Assembly (NCBI GenBank): GCA_947175585.1
Contig: CAMWNL010000169.1
Location: 1 to 5,045, forward strand
DNA from: an uncultured Bacteroidales bacterium
Lineage (GTDB): Bacteria > Bacteroidota > Bacteroidia > Bacteroidales > Muribaculaceae
DNA: 5,045 bases
Reading direction: 5' to 3'
Positions 1 to 5,045 of the stretch are shown here, piece after piece (the stretch's first letter is position 1; each line of letters starts with the position of its first letter). The notes beneath the pieces are model-generated. The model saw nothing but the letters and a program-made list of their open reading frames with translations, did not search any database and was not told the DNA's origin. Made by a program: the position numbers and the translations under genes.

Positions 1-100
1 GCTTAGTGTTGCTGAAAATGTAAATTGATGATATTTAGCGCATTGAAAAATTATTTTGAAAAAATGTTCTTGAAAAGTTGCATGTTTCGAAAAATCGGCG
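1..100. other. Non-coding A-tract-rich DNA upstream of the tRNA-His gene
   Basis: No convincing coding frame is visible here. Frame 1 has a TAG at 4-6 and frame 2 a TGA at 26-28, so at most the last few codons of an upstream gene could lie at the very edge. The stretch holds several similar T-T-G-A-A-A-A blocks (43-50, 56-64, 70-77) and a variant with C before GA (86-94). Such AT-rich upstream DNA is compatible with an UP-element-like or intrinsically bent region that boosts a stable-RNA promoter. That role is inference. Confidence 0.45.
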
Positions 101-108
101 TAACTTTG
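77..108 (+). promoter_or_regulatory. Bacteroidetes-type promoter of the tRNA-His gene
   Basis: TAACTTTG at 101-108 matches the Bacteroidetes primary sigma factor -7 consensus TAnnTTTG exactly. GTTG at 77-80 lies 20 bases upstream and matches the -33 TTTG box in three of four positions, with the normal spacing. Transcription would start near 113-116, about ten bases before the mature tRNA 5' end at 126. Position, spacing and A-rich upstream DNA all suit a stable-RNA promoter. Confidence 0.85.
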
Positions 109-125
109 CAGTGCTTTTAGAAAAT

Positions 126-200
<75 letters not shown>

Positions 201-206
201 CTCAAC

Positions 207-241
207 AGCGTCTTTGCTTTATCGGCGGAGACGCTTTTTTT
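207..241 (+). terminator. Intrinsic terminator after tRNA-His
   Basis: AGCGTCT at 207-213 pairs perfectly with AGACGCT at 229-235, and two further T-G wobbles could extend the stem inward. A run of T residues (235-241) follows directly. It starts six bases after the tRNA 3' end and so closes the tRNA transcript. The T-run also contains a TTG codon in frame with the next gene, which argues against using that TTG as its start. Confidence 0.9.
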
Positions 242-269
242 GTTTATCATAAATTTTGGAAAAATTTAT

Positions 270-1058
270 ATGACTGATAAAGATCTGAAGGAACTATTGG
301 ATGCAGAAGCAATGCGCATCAATAATCCTGATTTTATAGCTGAAGACCCGGTGCAATTTCCGAGGCGTTTTTCAGAAAAGCGCGATATTGAGATAGCTGC
401 ATTGCTTAGCTCGACGATTGCATGGGGTAAACGGTCGATGATATGTCGCGACGCCGACAAGATGCTCGCGCTGATGGATAATCAGCCTTACCGCTATGTT
501 ATGGACGAAGGTTATGAAGATCTTCCCGATTGTAACATCCACCGCACATTTTTTGCCAAAAACATGCGACACTATCTGAGAGGTCTTCATTCAATCTATA
601 GCCGCTACGACAGTCTTGAGGATTTTGCGGCTGATAATCTCAAAGGAGTGGACGATCACGCGGCGTGGCATCTTGCCGGAGCTATCAACCGTGAACTCGC
701 CGCGGCCAACGGAGGAACGGGTGATTGCCGTTGTCTGCCGCTCGGATTGGATAAATCGGCGTTGAAGCGTTTCAACATGGCATTAAGATGGCTCGTAAGA
801 AACGACGGTATCGTTGACATGGGCATCTGGTCGGCAATAAAGCCGAGCCAGCTTTATGTGCCTCTCGACGTCCATGTCGGCAATATCTCCCGACAACTCG
901 GACTGTTGGAGCGCAAGGCTAATGATAAGGCTGCGGTCGATGAGTTGACCGCCAGACTACGCAAGTATAATCCTGAGGATCCGACGCTGTATGATTTCGC
1001 GTTGTTCGGTATCGGAGTGACCGGCAGAGGCGGAGAACTCGCTATTGATAAAAATTGA
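270..1058 (+). CDS. TIGR02757 (DUF2400) family protein
   Basis: A 262-residue cytoplasmic protein with no signal peptide or membrane segment. I recognise it as the TIGR02757/DUF2400 family, common in Bacteroidetes and of unknown function. Visible family features are an N-terminal segment with D26-P-V-Q-F-P and RF (33-34), then DIEIAALLSSTIAWG (39-53); a middle FNMALRWLVR block (168-177); IWSAIKPSQL (186-195); PLDVHVGNISRQLGL (198-212); and YDFALFGIGV (241-250). The PLDVHV segment resembles the VDTHxxRV segment of HhH-GPD DNA glycosylases, whose Asp is catalytic, but I see no canonical helix-hairpin-helix Lys motif before it, so glycosylase activity is only a hint. I chose ATG at 270. The frame can be extended to a TTG at 240, but that lies in the tRNA terminator T-run. 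No Shine-Dalgarno sequence is present, as is usual in Bacteroidetes. The stop is TGA. Confidence 0.88.
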   Translation: MTDKDLKELLDAEAMRINNPDFIAEDPVQFPRRFSEKRDIEIAALLSSTIAWGKRSMICRDADKMLALMDNQPYRYVMDEGYEDLPDCNIHRTFFAKNMRHYLRGLHSIYSRYDSLEDFAADNLKGVDDHAAWHLAGAINRELAAANGGTGDCRCLPLGLDKSALKRFNMALRWLVRNDGIVDMGIWSAIKPSQLYVPLDVHVGNISRQLGLLERKANDKAAVDELTARLRKYNPEDPTLYDFALFGIGVTGRGGELAIDKN

Positions 1059-1059
1059 T

Positions 1060-1067
1060 TACCTTTG
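1060..1067 (+). promoter_or_regulatory. Possible -7 box for the AI-2E family gene
   Basis: TACCTTTG matches TAnnTTTG exactly and begins just after the TGA of the preceding gene. Initiation about seven bases downstream would leave a leader of roughly 30 bases before the ATG at 1107. No TTTG-like -33 box is present at the expected 19-21 base spacing (around 1036-1041), so it could be a weak promoter or a chance match, with the gene also read from upstream. Confidence 0.45.
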
Positions 1068-1106
1068 CTGTCGGAATAATTTAAATATAAAGTAAGTTTC
1101 CATTTT

Positions 1107-2183
1107 ATGTCATCACGCCCTTTTACATTTGACAGAGTCGTGCGGATGTTTCTCTCGGTGGTGGGAGTTATCGGTGCGATATGGCTGATAGACACGCTTG
1201 AATATGTGTTGTTGCCGTTCTGTCTTGCATGTCTTATCGCCTATCTGCTTAATCCTATAGTGGAGTTTAACCAGCATATCAATCATCTGAAGGGTCGTAC
1301 ACTCGCAACAATCCTTACGCTGATAGAGGTGGCACTTGTGTTGGGACTCATATTATATTTCTGCGTGCCGTCGATTCTTAAGGAGATAGATCAGATGAGG
1401 ACTCTGATCAAGAACTATTCTCCCGACAGCGCGAATATACCCTATATCCCATCTATGGTTAACGAGTATCTGAGCCGTATGCTGTCGTCAGAAAATATTA
1501 AGAGTTTGCTTGACAGTGACAGTATCGAGACGATACTTGATAAAAGCACGACGCTTTTGTCGGCATCAATCGAGTTTCTTATGCGCGTAATAGAGTGGTT
1601 GCTGACATTCGTTTATGTCATCTTTATTCTGATAGATTATGACCCGTTGATGAAAGGTTTCCGACAGCTCGTACCGCCAAAATATCGTAAGGTAGCTTAT
1701 AAAATCGAGGATGATATAAAGACCAATATGAACCATTATTTCCGTGGTCAGGCGATTATTGCGCTTTGCGCGGCAGTGTTCTACTGCATCGGCTTTTCGA
1801 TTGTCGGCATACCGCTGTCGATAGTGCTTGGCATATTGGTCGGTGTGCTATATATGATACCTTATTTCCAGTATATTACGCTTATACCTGTTGCGATAGT
1901 GTGTCTGATTTATTCGATGGGCGGTCAGGTTGAGTTCTGGTCTACGTTTGGCCAGTGTCTGATTGTGTATGCCGTAAGCCAGAGTGTTTGCGACTATATC
2001 CTGACACCTAAGATTATGGGTAAGGCGATGGGACTGAATCCTGCAATCATATTGTTCTCCCTGTCAGTGTGGGGAACGCTGCTCGGGCTTATCGGCATGA
2101 TAATCGCGCTGCCGCTGACAACGCTACTCCTCGCCTATTATCAGGAGTATGTCATTGATCGCCAAGCGAAAAATCAAGGGTGA
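1107..2183 (+). CDS. AI-2E/PerM family (UPF0118) membrane transporter
   Basis: A 358-residue polytopic inner-membrane protein of the AI-2E transporter family (PF01594). Hydrophobic segments lie at about 11-28, 31-49, 67-88, 158-177, 214-234, 236-256, 258-270, 281-296 and 312-345. The long hydrophilic stretch 89-157 between the third and fourth segments is typical of the family. Recognisable family motifs are YFRGQ (211-215), the IPYF turn (251-254), TPKIMGKAMGLNP (300-312) and the GLIGMIIALPL segment (326-336). Length is normal for the family, and start (ATG) and stop (TGA) are clear. Members have been linked to AI-2 export, Na+/H+ exchange and permease roles; the substrate cannot be read from sequence, so a tqsA or perM symbol is not justified. 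It lies 48 bases after the TIGR02757 gene on the same strand, with a possible promoter of its own at 1060-1067. Confidence 0.93.
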   Translation: MSSRPFTFDRVVRMFLSVVGVIGAIWLIDTLEYVLLPFCLACLIAYLLNPIVEFNQHINHLKGRTLATILTLIEVALVLGLILYFCVPSILKEIDQMRTLIKNYSPDSANIPYIPSMVNEYLSRMLSSENIKSLLDSDSIETILDKSTTLLSASIEFLMRVIEWLLTFVYVIFILIDYDPLMKGFRQLVPPKYRKVAYKIEDDIKTNMNHYFRGQAIIALCAAVFYCIGFSIVGIPLSIVLGILVGVLYMIPYFQYITLIPVAIVCLIYSMGGQVEFWSTFGQCLIVYAVSQSVCDYILTPKIMGKAMGLNPAIILFSLSVWGTLLGLIGMIIALPLTTLLLAYYQEYVIDRQAKNQG

Positions 2184-2185
2184 AA

Positions 2186-2198
2186 ATTTAGAATAAAT
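2186..2198. repeat. Short AT-only inverted repeat between convergent genes
   Basis: ATTTA (2186-2190) and TAAAT (2194-2198) form a five-pair stem with a GAA loop in the 20-base gap between the AI-2E gene and the lipoprotein gene, which converge. The stem is A/T only and has no proper T-run on either side, so it is at best a very weak terminator or a mark of the gene junction. Confidence 0.3.
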
Positions 2199-2203
2199 CT
2201 ATA

Positions 2204-3610
2204 TTATAAGCTGTGGACGTAGGCGCCGAGATCGGGCTGAGGTCCACGTTGGAGTCCATAGCCGTCAGTGGCGGCTTCAGTGGCGGTAAGCGCAGGATCG
2301 GCGGCGCCGATGGCCGGAGATTCATCCTTGAGGCGATAGTCGAAGATGTATTCGTTGCGTATGGTATAATACAGCGGATCTTCTCCCCAAATACAGGCTA
2401 TGAAGTTATCGTCATCGTCCCCTTTGCTTTTTAGCAGACAGTTGCGAATCATAATGTCGGTGCCTGACAGATCGCCGTGTGATAGGTCTGCGCCGAGACC
2501 GTAGATAATGCAGTTGTCGATATTGGCGCTGAGGTAGGGATAATCTGTCAAGTCGTCGGTCTCGCCGTTGAAATGACTGAACGATATTGCCGGTCCGCCG
2601 ATAGCAGCAAAGAGATAATAGTTGGCAAAGGTGCAGTGATTGAAAGAGTGATTGCCTCCCCGGAGAGCTACAAGACCGCCGCCACCCTCTGCAAATTCGC
2701 AACCGACAGCGTAGACGTCGGCATGACCGGCTGAGAGAACTGTCGATCCTGAGTTGCGCAGACGGCAGTTGAGAAGTGAAAGCGATGGGCGGTCAGCATC
2801 TTCATCCGAACCGTCGACGATCACACCAAAAACCGTATTTTTAATAATAGTATTTTTTAGATCGTTGCCGGTAGAGCCTGCCGAGAAAATGAGTCCCTGC
2901 CACTGACGCGACATGAGGTCGAATGATATGTCGGAAACGACATTGCCGGTGCGGTCGCCGGCGAGTGTGACCGGAGAGTCGACCGATCCGTTACTGATAA
3001 GGCGGCCGTCAACGGCCATATATGCTCCGTCGTGAAAGAGCAGCTGAGTGCCGGGGGCAAGGGTGAGTGTTGCGCCGGGAGCGACTATGAGCGAGTCGAA
3101 AATCTGATAGGGCTTGGCTGAATCAAATGTTGTATCGCTGTCGATGATTTCGCCTCTGAGTCTGACCACATCCTGACCGTAGGCTGAGAGAACAACGCTA
3201 CGCGACACACCGTTAGTGGTGAAGTCTACGTAAGCGTTAATTTCTATAGGAATATCGGCTTGGGTGGGAGGCAGGGTAGCCTCGACAAAGACGAAGATGG
3301 AGTCTTTGCCGCGGATTTCGACGTTGTTGAATTCACGGCCGCTAAAGCCATCAACGTTAAGCCGGAAATATCGGGCATCGTCGCCCGAAAGTCCGATATG
3401 GCTGATCGAAAGTGATTTTGATGCAGGATTGGTGACTGTGAAGCGATGGGTCGTAGTCATCTGTTCGGTGAAAACTACGCCCATATTGAGTGTGTCGACC
3501 GAAAATTCAGGCTGATCAGACGGCGAATCGGTGAAACTGTCGTCAATGCAGGCAGTCATCATCAGTGCAGCTACGGCAAGCGAGGATATATAATAGAGGA
3601 GTTGTTTCAT
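2204..3610 (-). CDS. Lipoprotein with Ig-like domain and right-handed beta-helix
   Basis: A 468-residue predicted lipoprotein with ATG at 3610-3608 and TAA at 2206-2204. The signal peptide is residues 1-20 with lipobox M-T-A-C and lipidated Cys21. It is followed by IDDSF, an acidic pair resembling the Bacteroidetes lipoprotein export signal, so outer-membrane and perhaps surface display is likely (inference). Residues about 35-145 look like an Ig-like ASPM/SPD-2/Hydin or choice-of-anchor-D type domain: LNMGVVF (41-47), FTVTNPASKSLSISHIGLSG (57-76), then a strand-rich end. From about 165 comes a parallel beta-helix: the entry DSLIVAPGATLTLAPGTQLLF (172-192), then repeated I/V-x-N-C-x-F/L turns such as LLNCRL (279-284), FNHCTF (323-328), IDNCII (364-369) and IRNCLL (388-393). 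The C-terminal cap runs from LKDESPAIG (427-435) to PDLGAYVHSL (459-468), as in choice-of-anchor-Q or beta-helix proteins. No catalytic site is evident. A role in carbohydrate binding or adhesion is possible but unproven. Confidence 0.88.
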   Translation of the reverse strand: MKQLLYYISSLAVAALMMTACIDDSFTDSPSDQPEFSVDTLNMGVVFTEQMTTTHRFTVTNPASKSLSISHIGLSGDDARYFRLNVDGFSGREFNNVEIRGKDSIFVFVEATLPPTQADIPIEINAYVDFTTNGVSRSVVLSAYGQDVVRLRGEIIDSDTTFDSAKPYQIFDSLIVAPGATLTLAPGTQLLFHDGAYMAVDGRLISNGSVDSPVTLAGDRTGNVVSDISFDLMSRQWQGLIFSAGSTGNDLKNTIIKNTVFGVIVDGSDEDADRPSLSLLNCRLRNSGSTVLSAGHADVYAVGCEFAEGGGGLVALRGGNHSFNHCTFANYYLFAAIGGPAISFSHFNGETDDLTDYPYLSANIDNCIIYGLGADLSHGDLSGTDIMIRNCLLKSKGDDDDNFIACIWGEDPLYYTIRNEYIFDYRLKDESPAIGAADPALTATEAATDGYGLQRGPQPDLGAYVHSL

Positions 3611-3655
3611 TCTAACATCAATTTTTAAGTGCTATATTATAACGAGGTTAAACGT

Positions 3656-3663
3656 CAAATATT
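3656..3663 (-). promoter_or_regulatory. Weak candidate -7 box for the lipoprotein gene
   Basis: Read on the - strand this is AATATTTG, seven of eight matches to TAnnTTTG. Initiation near 3649 would give a leader of about 40 bases before the ATG at 3610. The -33 region at the usual spacing (about 3683-3687) is GC-rich and shows no TTTG, so the call is tentative. It is simply the best - strand candidate in the intergenic region. Confidence 0.25.
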
Positions 3664-3703
3664 GTAATGGCTGAATCAGACACGGCCGGCGCACAGAAAA
3701 TTA

Positions 3704-3735
3704 TTTTAATATTTATGCGAAATAGTCTATCTTTG
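3704..3735 (+). promoter_or_regulatory. Promoter of the glycosyltransferase gene
   Basis: TATCTTTG at 3728-3735 is an exact Bacteroidetes -7 box, and TTTT at 3704-3707 sits 20 bases upstream as a near match to the -33 TTTG. Transcription would begin around 3741-3743, less than 20 bases before the ATG at 3760. This fixes the start of the gene, because an in-frame upstream ATG at 3667 lies before the promoter and would not be transcribed from it. Confidence 0.75.
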
Positions 3736-3751
3736 CAACGCATTAATACTT

Positions 3752-3763
3752 ATGACACAATGA
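3752..3763 (+). other. Possible four-codon leader ORF overlapping the glycosyltransferase start
   Basis: ATG-ACA-CAA-TGA (Met-Thr-Gln-stop) is the first ATG after the predicted transcription start. Its TGA overlaps the glycosyltransferase ATG at 3760 in an ATGA arrangement, which would permit translational coupling or competition between starts. It may be chance, as nothing else supports its translation. Confidence 0.2.
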
Positions 3764-5045
3764 TAAAAGACTTTAAAATTGACCGGTCTGCGTGGATGCT
3801 CCTGCTGGTCTGCGCGATTGTTATGCTGCCGTTTTTGGGATTAGCTGAGTATCATACCAAGGGCGAACCGCGCGAGGCTGTCGTGGCTTATTCGATACTT
3901 GAGAGCGGTAATTGGATTCTGCCTACCAATAATGGTGGCGAAATACCTTATAAACCACCATTTTTCCATTGGTGTATAGCGGCACTGGCTCTGCTCAACG
4001 GTGGTGTGGTCAATGAGTTTACATCGCGTCTACCGTAGGCGATAGCACTGATAGCAATGACTGTATGGACCTATGTGTTTTTTGTGCGACGCAAAGATTC
4101 GGCCACGGCTATGGCGACAGCGCTTGTCACATTCACGACATTCGAACTGCACCGCGCCGGTGGAAACTGCCGTGTCGACATGGTGCTGACGGCTCTGACA
4201 GTCGGAGCGATATTTTTGCTTTACCGATGGTGGGAGCGAGGCATGAAGGGAGTGCCGTGGCTTGCAATATTACTGATGAGCTGCGCCACTCTGACCAAGG
4301 GGCCGGTCGGCACGATAATACCGTGTCTGGTGACGGGTATTTTCTTATTATTCCGTGGTGTTAATTTTTTCAGAGCGTTCTTCTCACTGGTCGCCTGGGG
4401 GTTGCTGTCGCTGATATTGCCGCTCTGTTGGTATGTCGTAGCCTACGGCCAGGGTGGACAGGAATTCCTCGACCTCGTAATGGAGGAGAATTTCGGACGC
4501 ATGACAAGCACGATGAGCTACAACTCATGCGTCAATCCGTGGCCTTATAACATAATGACCCTTGTCGCCGGATTCATACCGTGGACGTTAGTGATATTGA
4601 TGATGCTGTTTGCTCCGGGTTATACCAGAAGCAGAGCGTGTGATTCGTGGAAGGCATTAATCCAAAAGTGCAGGACACTGCCGTCTGTTAACGTGCTCGC
4701 GACTGTGGCGGCACTTACAATATTCATATTCTATTGCATACCTCAGAGCAAGCGCAGCGTCTATATTATGCCGATGTATCCGTTTGTGGCATTTTATGTC
4801 GCCGAATGGATAATATATGTATCGCGTCAGCGGATAGGGATAATAAAAGCGTTCGGTGATATAATGGCTGCGATAGCTACGGCGTTGCCTCTGTGTGTCG
4901 TCATTGTCAAGTTTGGCCTGGTGCCGGAGGCGTGGTTCAATCACGGCAAACATGCTGCCGAGAATGTCGCTATGCTTTATGCTATAAGAGATCTAAGCGG
5001 CATTTTGACGTCAATTTTGTGCTTGGTGTCCATCGTTGTGGCTCA
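3760..5045 (+). pseudogene. ArnT/PMT-like glycosyltransferase, interrupted by in-frame TAG, cut by window edge
   Basis: This reads as a GT83/PMT-type polytopic glycosyltransferase, the class that transfers a sugar from a polyprenyl-phosphate donor to lipid A or another acceptor on the periplasmic side of the inner membrane. Motifs in order, counting the stop as residue 93: membrane segment 12-29; GEPREA (35-40), the usual acidic loop after the first helix; GNWILP (50-55); KPPFFHW (65-71); FTSRLP (87-92); then TAG. After it come RVDM (138-141), LTKGPVG (178-184), ENFGR (243-247) and an SK-x3-Y-x2-P-x-YP motif (330-341) typical of the family's second half. The frame stays open with no shift to the right edge (428 codons plus two bases shown; the family is usually longer, so the 3' end is missing). 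The first part alone would be a 92-residue peptide. A restart at ATG 4057 would lack the acidic loop. Substrate is unknown, and it is not claimed to be arnT itself. Confidence 0.85.
4036..4038 (+). other. In-frame TAG interrupting the glycosyltransferase frame
   Basis: The codons around it read CTA-CCG-TAG-GCG-ATA (Leu-Pro-stop-Ala-Ile). Homologous proteins commonly have R-L-P-S-A here, so a single C-to-A change from Ser TCG would produce it. Both flanks stay in the same frame, so no insertion or deletion needs to be assumed. A possible restart codon, ATG, follows at 4057-4059. Confidence 0.9.

Noticed and set aside
251..258. AAATTTTG as a -7 box for the TIGR02757 gene
   Set aside because: Its first base departs from TAnnTTTG, no -33 box lies at the right distance, and the site is only 12 bases from the ATG.
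240..269. Ten-codon N-terminal extension of the TIGR02757 gene from TTG at 240
   Set aside because: The TTG lies in the T-run of the tRNA terminator, and ATG at 270 opens a family-like N-terminus.
2412..2702. Arg-rich - strand frame inside the lipoprotein gene
   Set aside because: It is a shadow of the beta-helix coding frame, with low-complexity composition and no recognisable domain.
3667..3759. Upstream in-frame ATG extension of the glycosyltransferase
   Set aside because: It would place the N-terminus before the strong promoter at 3728-3735, and the extra residues do not look like the family.
4065..4364. Out-of-frame + strand ORF within the glycosyltransferase, considered as evidence of a frameshift
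   Set aside because: The family motifs continue in the original frame through this stretch, so no frameshift is needed; the other frame is Cys/His-rich nonsense.
4657..4953. - strand ORF opposite the glycosyltransferase 3' part
   Set aside because: Tyr/Arg/His-rich antisense shadow with no domain, while the + frame carries family motifs.

Overview
The window looks like ordinary chromosome from a gut-type Bacteroidetes, most likely a Bacteroidales member; a Muribaculaceae-like organism is my guess. The signs are promoters of the Bacteroidetes type (TAnnTTTG at -7), no Shine-Dalgarno sequences before the starts, a tRNA gene without encoded CCA, a DUF2400/TIGR02757 protein (a family concentrated in Bacteroidetes) and a lipoprotein with an acidic pair just after the lipid-modified cysteine.

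Layout, left to right. Positions 1-125 are non-coding, A-tract-rich DNA with a good promoter for a tRNA-His gene (126-200), which ends in an intrinsic terminator (207-241). Next on the + strand are a TIGR02757-family protein (270-1058) and an AI-2E/PerM-family membrane protein (1107-2183). On the - strand, ending only 20 bases from the membrane protein gene, is a 468-residue lipoprotein with an Ig-like domain followed by a right-handed beta-helix (2204-3610). A divergent 149-base intergenic region carries a strong + strand promoter (-7 at 3728-3735). It drives an ArnT/PMT-like polytopic glycosyltransferase gene that starts at 3760 and runs off the right edge.

The most notable observation is that this glycosyltransferase frame is interrupted by a single in-frame TAG at 4036-4038, after 92 codons. 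The reading frame is otherwise intact for more than 330 further codons and keeps the family motifs on both sides of the stop. It is most simply a recent nonsense mutation (for example Ser TCG to TAG in a conserved RLP-S-A context), or a sequencing or assembly error. Readthrough or recoding is possible but unsupported here.

The genes do not form an obvious pathway. The tRNA is its own unit, the TIGR02757 and AI-2E genes are co-directional with a possible separate promoter for the second, and the lipoprotein and glycosyltransferase are divergent cell-envelope genes. I see no mobile element, CRISPR array, phage gene or defence system, and nothing that amounts to a new multi-gene system.
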